From positions 1-25,965 of the forward strand of contig DATELY010000081.1 of NCBI GenBank assembly GCA_035276085.1: a stretch of 25,965 bases of DNA, read 5' to 3'. This DNA comes from DATELY01 sp035276085. GTDB lineage: Bacteria > Pseudomonadota > Gammaproteobacteria > Steroidobacterales > Steroidobacteraceae. Below the pieces are notes generated by a model. That model saw only the letters and a program-made list of their open reading frames with translations, was not told the origin of the DNA and searched no databases. A program made the translations under genes and the position numbers. Below are positions 1 to 7,873 of the stretch, piece after piece; the first letter of the stretch is position 1, and each line of letters starts with the position of its first letter.

Positions 1-709
1 TCTCTTGCGCGTGCAAGCTCTCGAGCAAGCTCGGCAGGCGATCGGCCAACAGCTGCTCGTTCTGCGCCTCGTACAGTGGATCGAAGCGTGTCTTGCGCAC
101 GAATACATCCGCGATGTGCTGCAACGCTGTCTGTTGCAGCGAGACGTTACCGATGCGGGGGTCGATGTCGTACTGCACACGAACTACGGTGTCGCGGCGA
201 TCATGTTCGAGAATACTGAGCAACGAGCGATGCAGTTGCAGTTCCAGATGCGCAGTACGGGGTCCGACCTCCGCCTCGACGACGGCTGCCAATGCCGAGT
301 CCACCACGCCGGCAACCGCGAGGCCGCATTCCGACAGAATGCCGAGCAGCAACCCGAGTTGCTCGCGCGAGAAGGCTGCCGGCACCGCGAGCAGCAACTC
401 ACCGTCCCGCTCCACCAACGGTTGCAACAGCGTATTCAAGTGGATGTACGCGAGATCCGCCGTTGTTTGCGCCTGCTCATCCGGACGCGCGAGCGGCTGC
501 GTGCTCAGATCCATGAAGTAGCGGTTGTGCGCAAAGCGCGGCCGCATGCGGGCCCGCGCATACGCCTGAGCGCCCGTCAGCACGCGGCCCTGCTCGCTCA
601 ACGCAAAGCCAGGGCTGTCGGCCAGCACTTCGACCTGGCCGTCGGCAAGCGCTCGTGCCAGCACGAGGCCGGCATCGTTCAGCTCGAGCGCATACGTCTT
701 CGTGGTCAT
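1..709 (-). CDS. Actin/Hsp70-fold protein, partial (C-terminus outside window)
   Basis: The reading frame starts at ATG 709-707 and stays open to the window edge, giving 236 residues. It begins MTTKTYALELNDAGLVLARA and contains a segment resembling the second phosphate-loop region of actin-like ATPases (GELLLAVPAAFSREQLGLLL, then CGLAVAGVVDSALAAV). That layout is typical of Hsp70/YegD-like proteins. The first phosphate loop reads ELNDAGL rather than the usual DxGT, so ATP hydrolysis is uncertain. It follows the ExbB-like gene after 7 bases and so belongs to the same transcript. Its role is unknown; by position it may be a cytoplasmic partner of the channel subunit. The Hsp70-fold call rests on pattern recognition of the N-terminal half only. 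Confidence 0.6.
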   Translation of the reverse strand, partial: MTTKTYALELNDAGLVLARALADGQVEVLADSPGFALSEQGRVLTGAQAYARARMRPRFAHNRYFMDLSTQPLARPDEQAQTTADLAYIHLNTLLQPLVERDGELLLAVPAAFSREQLGLLLGILSECGLAVAGVVDSALAAVVEAEVGPRTAHLELQLHRSLLSILEHDRRDTVVRVQYDIDPRIGNVSLQQTALQHIADVFVRKTRFDPLYEAQNEQLLADRLPSLLESLHAQE

Positions 710-716
710 AGGCGCT

Positions 717-1517
717 TCAGCGCACGACCATGTGCCGTACGACACGCTCATCGAGATATTCCTCGATGTCGAGCACCAGCCGTTCTTGCCGCAGCTGAAT
801 CTGATGCAGCATGAACATCACGAGAATGCTCAACGACAAGGCGACGAGCGTGGAGTTGAACGACACACCCAGACCCGCAACGACGCCCGACACGTCGCCT
901 TCCACTGCGCGATGCGCTTGCTGGAGCGATGCGCCGATACCGCGAACCGTGCCGACGAAGCCGATCGCCGGAATGGACCACGCCACGAAGCGCACCATCG
1001 CGAGCTCGGAGTCGAGACGATCGCTCTCGGTTTCGCACACCGCGCGTGCTGCGTCCGACACGTCCTGGATGTTGCGCGTGGCAGCGAAGCGATGCAGGGC
1101 GGCCGTCAGGGCTCGCGGCAACAACTGCCAGCGTGCTTCGGGTGGCAGCGCTTCGACTTGACGGGCGTACTCGCGCGTATCTTCCGGGAGGATCTTCATG
1201 CCATCCGCCAGGTGCAGAACGTCGGTCTGCAACAGCTTGCGGTTGCGCGCAAGAAGGATCGCTTTGCGACCGATGATCGTGAACGCCCACAGTGCGAAGA
1301 TCACGCACGTCTCGGGCTCGGGCTCGCTGATGACCACCCAAGGCGACAGCACGGGCACGAACAGCGGATCGCTTTTCATGTGTGCGATATCGGCCGCGCG
1401 AATCTCATGGGCCTGCGGACGCACGACAGTCGCATACGTGGTTTGCACCACGATGATGATGATGATGAGTGCGAACAACTCGAACCAGAAGTCTTCTGAT
1501 CGACCGCTGCTTTTCAT
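717..1517 (-). CDS. MotA/TolQ/ExbB-family proton channel subunit
   Basis: This is a 266-residue inner-membrane protein. It has an N-terminal membrane segment (about residues 9-28, with five consecutive Ile), a second at about 55-80, a cytoplasmic stretch at 85-165, and a C-terminal helical pair. The pair carries the family-typical block AIGFVGTVRGIGASLQQA followed by GLGVSFNSTLVALSLSILV. ExbB/TolQ/MotA proteins form the proton-conducting ring that powers envelope machines, normally with an ExbD/TolR/MotB partner. No such partner is visible here, although it could lie beyond the left edge. The start ATG directly abuts the TAA of the upstream small gene, which implies coupled translation. The family call is secure; the machine it powers is not known. 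Confidence 0.85.
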   Translation of the reverse strand: MKSSGRSEDFWFELFALIIIIIVVQTTYATVVRPQAHEIRAADIAHMKSDPLFVPVLSPWVVISEPEPETCVIFALWAFTIIGRKAILLARNRKLLQTDVLHLADGMKILPEDTREYARQVEALPPEARWQLLPRALTAALHRFAATRNIQDVSDAARAVCETESDRLDSELAMVRFVAWSIPAIGFVGTVRGIGASLQQAHRAVEGDVSGVVAGLGVSFNSTLVALSLSILVMFMLHQIQLRQERLVLDIEEYLDERVVRHMVVR

Positions 1518-1826
1518 TTAGATATCCACCGGAAATGAGACGTCGAAATCCGCGCGCACCTGCTCCGTCGGGATGAAGCGCTGCGGCGTGCCGGCGCTGT
1601 CCTTGGTCGGTTTGGTTGCAGCGTTCTTGGCGTCAGGTTCCTTAGCCTCTTTTTTAGCCGCTGGCTCGTCTTTCTTTGCTGTCGAATCGCTTGCAGGCGC
1701 GGACGGTGCAGGTGCCTCGGTCGCGGCAGGTGCCTTGCCATCGCCGGCCGCGGGAGCCGTCTCCTGTGCGAGCGCTGCAGCGCTCGCGATCCAGCAGGCG
1801 ATGAGCATCATGGCTCGCAGGTTCAT
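1518..1826 (-). CDS. Small secreted Ala/Pro/Lys-rich protein
   Basis: This is a 102-residue protein. A Sec-type signal (residues 1-21, MNLRAMMLIACWIASAAALA) is followed by a low-complexity Ala/Pro/Lys/Glu linker of about 55 residues. It ends in a short ordered tail (QRFIPTEQVRADFDVSFPVDI). The ATG overlaps the stop of the upstream PEGA/SUMF1 gene by four bases and is preceded by GAGGAG, so the start is well supported. The stop abuts the ExbB-like start. The architecture of cleaved signal, flexible spacer and short conserved-looking tail suggests a periplasmic tether or a peptide that docks onto a partner in the same operon. No family is recognised. Confidence 0.75.
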   Translation of the reverse strand: MNLRAMMLIACWIASAAALAQETAPAAGDGKAPAATEAPAPSAPASDSTAKKDEPAAKKEAKEPDAKNAATKPTKDSAGTPQRFIPTEQVRADFDVSFPVDI

Positions 1827-4237
1827 GGCTTGCTCTCCTCGGCATAGCGTGCAACGCGGAAGCCCAGATCCGGACGCGCCCCTTCGCCGTAGTCACGCGA
1901 GGATAGCCGCAGATCGGTCAGGCTCGACTGCCGCCAGCTCGAGCCGCGAATCACATGAGTCTTGCCTGAAGTAGGTCCCATCGGGTCCACCGCGGGTTGC
2001 GATGCGTCGGCACTGATCTCGTAGTAGTCCTGCACCCATTCCGCCGCATTGCCACCCATGTCGAACAACCCGAACGAATTTGGAGGGAACTTACCGACGG
2101 GCGCTGCCGCGGAATAGGGATCCTCATAATCTGGAAGGACATCCTGCACGATGAGTCGTGCACTGTGATCTGCGAAATTTCCGGCATTCGCAGGGACGGG
2201 CAATGAGTTGCCCCAGGGATAGCGCTGCAGTTGACCCGAAGGCTCGCGCCGCGCCGCCCATTCCCATTCGGCTTCGGTGGGCAGGCGGTAGCCGGTGTTC
2301 ATCGGCGTGACGGGAACCAGCGTGCCGTTCTTCTCTTGATACGCAGCCGGCAATCCTTCCTGCTGCGAGAGCCAGTTGCAGAACTCGGCGGCATCGCGCC
2401 AGGGAATGTTCACGGCCGGCTGGCGATCGAGATCCAGGCTCTGCTGACCGACGAAGCCGGCTTTGTGCGAGCTGCGGAAGGCGCGGAACTGTTGATTCGT
2501 CACTTCGTAGACGCCCAGGTAGAACGGGCGCCGCAACTCGACTTCACGTTGCGCTTCGTTCGCGCGCCGGCCGGGTTCGCGCCGCGCGCTGCCCATCGTG
2601 TAGCGGCCCACGGGTAGCAGTTTGAGCTCGATGCCCGATTTGGTTTGCAGCGACCGCGGCAACGCCGCGAGATGGGACTGTTCCTGCGTGACGAGCGTCG
2701 TTTCGATGACCTGTGGCAACCCCTCTCGCGGTGTCACGGTGGTCTTGAAGGTGGCGAATCCCGGTTTGCGTACTTCGATCGTGTGCGATGCCGTCACGAG
2801 CTTCAGATCCTGATTTGCAGCGCCGCGCGATTGACCATCGACGAACAGCTGCGCGTCTGCGGGCTGCGCTCGTACCGTGACCTCGCCATACACACCCTGT
2901 AACGGCACGGACAATGTGCGCTCCTCGCCAGGCTCGAGCGTGACGCTCTGCGTGAGTACCTGATAGCCCGCCAATGTGAGTGCGACCGTGTGTGCCATCT
3001 CGGGCCGCAGCTCCAGTTGCAAGGGTGTCGCGCCGCGATACACGCCAGCAACCGACACACTCGCACCCGATGGCGTCGAGCGCACTGCGAGTTTGCCGTC
3101 AGGCAGGCCGAGGCGAATCGGTCCCAACGTCAGCGGTTCATTGGCATGGACTTGCACATCGGTGGTCCACGGCTTGAAGCCGGTGAGCTGCAACTCGACG
3201 GCATGATTGCCCGCTGGCAGCTGCATCTTCAGCGGTGTGACACCGCGTTCCGCGCCCGCGACACGCACGGTTGCGCCGGAGGGCTCGGAAGCAATGCTGA
3301 CTTCAGCCCAGTTCGGCACGAGCTTCGGAGCGATGCGTTGCTCGCGACCTGCACCAGCGACATCGACGTCGATCGTCGCCGGCTGATAGCGATCGCTGGT
3401 CAGCTCGAGTCGATGTTTGCCGGCGGCAAGCTCGAACGGGCCCGGCGTCGTGCCCAACAACTTGCCCTGCGCACTCACCTTCACGGGCTCCGGAACGTCG
3501 ATGCGCAACTTGCCGGGCAATCGTTCGAGCTTCAGGTCGAGATGCTGATTGACGCCTTTGTCCAGGCTCACGGTGCGTTGTGCATTCCGATGTCCCGGCG
3601 CACTGGCGAGCACTTCGTACTCGCCGGCCCGCATGAGATAGCGAGTGCCGATCGCGACCCGCGGCCAGGGGCCTGTCACGCTGACGTCCGCTTGCTCCGG
3701 CTCCACGGCGACGACGAGCGATGTAGCACTGAAGACGAACCACGCGATGGTTCCGAGCAACACGGCGGCAACCAGAACCACGACGCGGCCGACATGCCGC
3801 AGATCGCGCGGTTGCTTCGTCGCGGCCGCTTGCCTGCGGAATTGAATGGCAGAGAGCGGCTCATCTGCCGCAGCAGAGGCTGCCGCCACCGTCGAGACGA
3901 AGGGCGGCGCCGTCACATTCGCTTGCGCGACGTCCGTGATCTCGAGCGTGGTCTCACCTTGATTACGACTGAGCCGCAGACGCGCGCCCGCGAGATCGAC
4001 GACATCGCCTTCGCGCAACCACGTGGAGGAGCCGGCGGCCGCGCCGTTGTGCAACAGGAGAGCGGGCGCCACGGGTTGAACGAAGAGCTGCTCGTCCTGC
4101 AGCGCCAGATAGGCGAGCACGCCGGGTGGCGCATCCGCCAGCACGATGGCGCAACCTGCACCGCCGACGCTCAATGGAAATTCGGTACGTTCGAAGCGTC
4201 GCAGTCCAAGGGCATCGCGCAGATACAACGCAGTCAC
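1823..4237 (-). CDS. Membrane protein: FHA-like domain, five PEGA-like repeats, SUMF1-like domain
   Basis: About 804 residues from GTG 4237-4235. This start overlaps the kinase stop (GTGA) and has GAGGA six bases upstream; TTG at 4252 is an in-frame alternative. Residues 1-95 form a compact beta domain resembling FHA. A membrane helix lies at about 150-175. Five PEGA-like repeats fill about 178-510; clear hallmarks include PSGATVRVAGAERGVTPL and PSGASVSVAGVYRGATPL. A SUMF1/FGE-like domain occupies 525-804 (YTMGSA, YEVTNQQF, GYRLPTEAEWEWAARR, FGLFDMGGNAAEWVQDYY, LGFRVAR). Formylglycine-generating enzymes need a cysteine pair near the C-terminus; the matching stretch (VIRGSSWRQSSLTDLRLSSRDY) has none. 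The domain is therefore probably a binding module. PEGA and SUMF1 parts should face the periplasm and the FHA-like part the cytoplasm, where it could read the neighbouring kinase's phosphothreonines. Confidence 0.85.
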   Translation of the reverse strand: MTALYLRDALGLRRFERTEFPLSVGGAGCAIVLADAPPGVLAYLALQDEQLFVQPVAPALLLHNGAAAGSSTWLREGDVVDLAGARLRLSRNQGETTLEITDVAQANVTAPPFVSTVAAASAAADEPLSAIQFRRQAAATKQPRDLRHVGRVVVLVAAVLLGTIAWFVFSATSLVVAVEPEQADVSVTGPWPRVAIGTRYLMRAGEYEVLASAPGHRNAQRTVSLDKGVNQHLDLKLERLPGKLRIDVPEPVKVSAQGKLLGTTPGPFELAAGKHRLELTSDRYQPATIDVDVAGAGREQRIAPKLVPNWAEVSIASEPSGATVRVAGAERGVTPLKMQLPAGNHAVELQLTGFKPWTTDVQVHANEPLTLGPIRLGLPDGKLAVRSTPSGASVSVAGVYRGATPLQLELRPEMAHTVALTLAGYQVLTQSVTLEPGEERTLSVPLQGVYGEVTVRAQPADAQLFVDGQSRGAANQDLKLVTASHTIEVRKPGFATFKTTVTPREGLPQVIETTLVTQEQSHLAALPRSLQTKSGIELKLLPVGRYTMGSARREPGRRANEAQREVELRRPFYLGVYEVTNQQFRAFRSSHKAGFVGQQSLDLDRQPAVNIPWRDAAEFCNWLSQQEGLPAAYQEKNGTLVPVTPMNTGYRLPTEAEWEWAARREPSGQLQRYPWGNSLPVPANAGNFADHSARLIVQDVLPDYEDPYSAAAPVGKFPPNSFGLFDMGGNAAEWVQDYYEISADASQPAVDPMGPTSGKTHVIRGSSWRQSSLTDLRLSSRDYGEGARPDLGFRVARYAEESKP

Positions 4238-6522
4238 ACCGGGTCCTCGCAACGGATCACGAGCGGTGCGGGCGACTCACCGGGGATCAATGCCAGCTCG
4301 CGTCGTACGTCGCGAAAGCCGGGTCGCTGCCCGACCACGACATACTTGCCGGGCGCCAGATCGACCGTGCGCTCCGTGAACGTGCCCAGCTCGCCGATCC
4401 GGTAGATGGTCACGCGCGTGACATTGTCCGATTGCAGCGAGACGCGCACCGGCGTCTCTGCACGCTGCAACCAATTCTCGATCTTCTCGACCTGAGCCCG
4501 CAGGACAGGGCCTTGCTGCGGCAAGGACCGTGCGCGCTCCAACGAAGCGCGGGCGTTCTGCCGCACGGCCGGCGCGAATAGCCTTTCGGGTTGGGTGATG
4601 TACAACTCCAGCTCCTCATGTAAGCGTGCACGCGGCTCGACCTCACCAATGCTCTCGTTCACGGCGGCGACCGTCGAATCCAGCTTCGCAGCCTCACGCA
4701 GCTCGGCCAGTGCTGCGACCCATTGCTCATGGGTCTGCAATTCATCCGCGCGCTTCAGATGTTGCTCGATGGCGCGCGTACGCTCGGCTTGTTGCACTTC
4801 GTTGAGCGCTTGCGACAACTCGGCTGCCTGCGGTCGCATTTTGCGTGCGTCTTCAAAAGCGCCGCGAGCAGCCGCGAACTGTCCGGCATGCAGGGCATCG
4901 TAACCGCGCGCCATGGCGCGTCCGAAGGCATCGGAGGCGAGCTGCGACTCGATGCGTGCAACCGCGGCACTGGCCACCTGCGTCTGCGGATCCAGCTGCA
5001 ACGCCTGGCGGTAGGTCGCCAGAGCTTGAGACGACTGGCCCGCTTGCTCTTGCGTACGCGCGTTCGCGAGCAGCGCCAGCACTTGATCGAGCGATTGCGC
5101 GCGCTTCAAACCCGCCTTGGCCGCACCGTCGTCAGGCTTCATGGCTGCTGCAAGCTCGAACGCCGCGCGCGCTGCCGAGCTGTCGCCGCGCTCGATGGCC
5201 GCCGCACCTTCCTTCAAGGTCGTCGCCAGCACTTGCGGATAATCATGTTCCAGCGCGGTGATGTGTTGTTCCGCTGTTTCGAACTGAGCCTTGGCTTTGG
5301 CGAACTCGCGCACAGCGAGGGCTTGATCGCCCGTGGCGAAGGCGTCCTTCACTTTCTTTGCCGCATCGGGGGCCCAGCGCTCCACCGCTTGCTCCGTCTG
5401 CTTGTTCCAGCGATCGGCCAGGCTGCCGCGCAGTTCCTCCGCAGCCTGCTTCAACGCGGCGAGCTGTGCGAAGTCGAGGGGCTCTTTCGCAGGCGTCGGT
5501 GCCGAGGTCTGCGGACTCGATGCCGGAACGTAGCGTGCCGCTTCTTGCTCCTTGGCCCATTGCGGCAACACGACGAACGCACCGATCGCAGCGACTGCAA
5601 GGATGCTCAACGCGGCGATCGCAGCACCGCGCTTGAATGAGCTCGCTCCCGTCCGGTTCGCCGTGGCAGGTTCGATCCGGCGCCATTGAGGTCTGAGAGA
5701 TTCATCCGCGGGTGGCGCGATTTGAGGTGCCGCGCCCGCAATGGCTGCCTGCGATTGACCGTGCCGGATCTCGGCAGCCGCAGCACGCAGCGTGTCAACG
5801 AGACTCACGAGCGTCGGCCGCGCAGCCGGTTCTTTCGCAAGACACTGCAGCGCCAGCTCGATCAGTGCCGCAGGTGCGGGATAGCGCGGCACCAATGCAG
5901 GCACCGGCTCGCTCAGCACACGCTCCCGCGTGGGCTGCGGATAGAACGGCGGGTAGCCCGATAGCAGCTCGTACACCACGGCGCCGAAGCCATAGATATC
6001 GTCGGCCTGCGTCAGTGCCGCGCCGTGCAACCGTTGCGGGCTCGTGTTGTACGGAGAGCCTTCCGTGACTGCGAAATCGCCGAGACGGGCCGCGCCGTCG
6101 CTGCCGACGAGGATATTGGTGGGTTTCAAATCGCCGTGCACGACACCGTGTTCGTGCGCGTATTGCAGAGCTTCTGCAACCGCAACGAGATGACCGATGA
6201 ATTCGCTGGCCGGGCGGCCTCGCAGCAGGCTGAGATCGCCGCCAGCGGCATAGTCACCCGCCAGGAAGTGAGTGTCGCCGTCGTGCTCCAGGCCGGCGAC
6301 TCTGAGGATGTTGGGATGCTGGAGCTGGCGCACACGCTCGCCCATCGCTGCGAACGCCCGCATGGCATCCGCATCGCGCGCGCAGGCAGGATCGAGGATC
6401 TTCAGCGCTACGTAGCCTTGTCGCTCGCGGTCTGCCGCGAGCCACACTTCGCCGTGACCGCCCGCGCCCAAACGCCGGACCAGAGTGTACCTTGCAGACA
6501 GTGTCTGCCCGCTTTCAAGCAT
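4234..6522 (-). CDS. Membrane Ser/Thr protein kinase with TPR/coiled-coil and PEGA-like C-terminal region
   Basis: 762 residues. Kinase domain about 10-255: glycine loop GAGGHGEV (19-26), catalytic Lys in VALKIL (K41), catalytic loop HGDLKPTN (129-136, D131, N136) and metal-binding DFA (D149). Three motifs deviate: HGD replaces HRD, DFA replaces DFG, and SPQ stands where APE is expected. The ATP- and metal-binding residues remain, so activity is plausible without the usual activation-loop control. A membrane helix lies at about 299-320. The exported half (321-690) is Ala/Glu/Gln-rich and helical with TPR-like repeats. The last 70 residues (TVDLAPGKYVVVGQRPGF) look PEGA-like. It is followed by, and overlaps, the FHA/PEGA/SUMF1 gene, a likely substrate or reader. 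Confidence 0.88.
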   Translation of the reverse strand: MLESGQTLSARYTLVRRLGAGGHGEVWLAADRERQGYVALKILDPACARDADAMRAFAAMGERVRQLQHPNILRVAGLEHDGDTHFLAGDYAAGGDLSLLRGRPASEFIGHLVAVAEALQYAHEHGVVHGDLKPTNILVGSDGAARLGDFAVTEGSPYNTSPQRLHGAALTQADDIYGFGAVVYELLSGYPPFYPQPTRERVLSEPVPALVPRYPAPAALIELALQCLAKEPAARPTLVSLVDTLRAAAAEIRHGQSQAAIAGAAPQIAPPADESLRPQWRRIEPATANRTGASSFKRGAAIAALSILAVAAIGAFVVLPQWAKEQEAARYVPASSPQTSAPTPAKEPLDFAQLAALKQAAEELRGSLADRWNKQTEQAVERWAPDAAKKVKDAFATGDQALAVREFAKAKAQFETAEQHITALEHDYPQVLATTLKEGAAAIERGDSSAARAAFELAAAMKPDDGAAKAGLKRAQSLDQVLALLANARTQEQAGQSSQALATYRQALQLDPQTQVASAAVARIESQLASDAFGRAMARGYDALHAGQFAAARGAFEDARKMRPQAAELSQALNEVQQAERTRAIEQHLKRADELQTHEQWVAALAELREAAKLDSTVAAVNESIGEVEPRARLHEELELYITQPERLFAPAVRQNARASLERARSLPQQGPVLRAQVEKIENWLQRAETPVRVSLQSDNVTRVTIYRIGELGTFTERTVDLAPGKYVVVGQRPGFRDVRRELALIPGESPAPLVIRCEDPV

Positions 6523-6543
6523 GATGGCTTCATTAGCTATTCT

Positions 6544-7833
6544 TCAGCGCGAGGTGCCACTGCCGGGAGTGGCAGTAGTGCTCGGCTGAGCAACCGAAAG
6601 ACCTGTCTCGTTCTCGTACAGTTCCTTGAGCAGCTTGCGCCACTCGCGGTACTGCTCCTCCGCCGTGCCGCTGAGCTGCAACGTGCGTCCTTCCAGCTCC
6701 ACCACGACCGGCTGAATCTCCGATTGGAACGACTCGCCCAGCTGCTTCAGCGACTCGGAGTGCATCTTCACTTCGGCGCCCTTGTCGAAGCCGCTCTTCA
6801 CGGCATACACGCCACCCACCACCGCAGCCGTGGCAGCAGCCTGTCCCACGTACGTATTCGATTCCGTGCCGGCGACGAGACCACCGATGATCGCGGCGGC
6901 GCCCAGGAGCTTGCGGCTCAGTGCCGAGCGCTTCGCGTCGGACTCGGCCTCCAGCTCGTCGTAACTATAGCGGCGCCAGTTGCTGTACGGCTCCGTCATG
7001 TTCTCGCCGAAGACGGCATAGTGCTCGTTCACCGTATCCAGCAAAGCGTAGTCACGTTCGCGGATGCGGTCCATGCGCGTCAGCAGCGGATCGTTGTCCG
7101 CGGGCAGGCGCGCGACGTGATACTGACCTTTCTTGTCCTGCGTGAGATAGCTCGTGAACGCATACGGGGCAAGATCGCTCGCGAAGCGCAACTCGGACAC
7201 CTTGCGGATGGATTCGATATCCGCCGCCGCGAGTTGTTGCCGCACGGCGAGTATGTCATTCGCGATCTGGCTGTACAGGTTCTGGAACGGATCGCGCGCT
7301 TCGGCCGCATTCTTCCCCGCCTGCATCTCGCGATAGGACCGCGTGTCGGCTTCCTGTTCGTACACTTTACTGAGCCACTGGCGACCCGCGGCGTCGCTCA
7401 CGGTGATGTCGAGTTTCAGGAACATGCCGGTGGAGTCGAGAATGCGGCCGTTCACGCGGACGTCGAGCGCGTCGGCATCAGCCGGAATCACGCGCACCTG
7501 TCCCCACTGACCCGTGCTTTCGAGCGTATTGCGCAGCTGCATGGGGACATAGCGGGCCTCGGCGCGACGCACTTCGGGGAAGATACGTGCCTTCTCCTGC
7601 GCTTTCTCGTCCTCCGGCACGTTCGCATCGAACACGTGCACGCCGACGTCGAGCAACTGAGCTTCGGGAATCTCCTGCTCCGCCCGGATCGCGTTGACCC
7701 GCTCTTGCGGACGCGTCTCGTGGACGACGCAGCCGCTGGCTGCCAACGCACCGAAGCCGAGAACCAGCGCACGCACGAGCCCGGTCAACTCGCCGGCGCG
7801 CCCATCAAACACCTTCGTCTGAACCATGAACAT
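6544..7833 (-). CDS. Lipoprotein with glycine-rich hydrophobic segment, function unknown
   Basis: 429 residues from ATG 7833 (ATG 7827 is also possible). The open frame continues upstream to 8382, but that extension overlaps the preceding lipoprotein gene and lacks protein-like composition, so I reject it. The N-terminus carries a hydrophobic signal ending ALAASGC (Cys35), a lipobox. The mature protein is mixed alpha/beta. It contains a small-residue-rich hydrophobic stretch (LLGAAAIIGGLVAG, then AAATAAVVGGVYAV) resembling glycine zippers of outer-membrane proteins. No named family is recognised. It sits 21 bases before the kinase gene in the same direction, which supports a shared envelope complex. 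Confidence 0.78.
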   Translation of the reverse strand: MFMVQTKVFDGRAGELTGLVRALVLGFGALAASGCVVHETRPQERVNAIRAEQEIPEAQLLDVGVHVFDANVPEDEKAQEKARIFPEVRRAEARYVPMQLRNTLESTGQWGQVRVIPADADALDVRVNGRILDSTGMFLKLDITVSDAAGRQWLSKVYEQEADTRSYREMQAGKNAAEARDPFQNLYSQIANDILAVRQQLAAADIESIRKVSELRFASDLAPYAFTSYLTQDKKGQYHVARLPADNDPLLTRMDRIRERDYALLDTVNEHYAVFGENMTEPYSNWRRYSYDELEAESDAKRSALSRKLLGAAAIIGGLVAGTESNTYVGQAAATAAVVGGVYAVKSGFDKGAEVKMHSESLKQLGESFQSEIQPVVVELEGRTLQLSGTAEEQYREWRKLLKELYENETGLSVAQPSTTATPGSGTSR

Positions 7834-7873
7834 GGATACGCTCGACTGATCTGATTGGATGATCTCTATCGCC

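Noticed and set aside
5..814. 269-residue plus-strand frame at the left edge
   Set aside because: It is Arg/Gln/His-rich with no recognisable motifs and lies antisense to the actin-fold and ExbB-like genes.
2990..4405. 471-residue plus-strand frame
   Set aside because: It is antisense to the PEGA repeats and has no motif.
6025..7854. 609-residue plus-strand frame
   Set aside because: Composition (Arg/His/Leu-rich) is typical of a shadow frame in GC-rich DNA; both genes on the opposite strand have clear domains.
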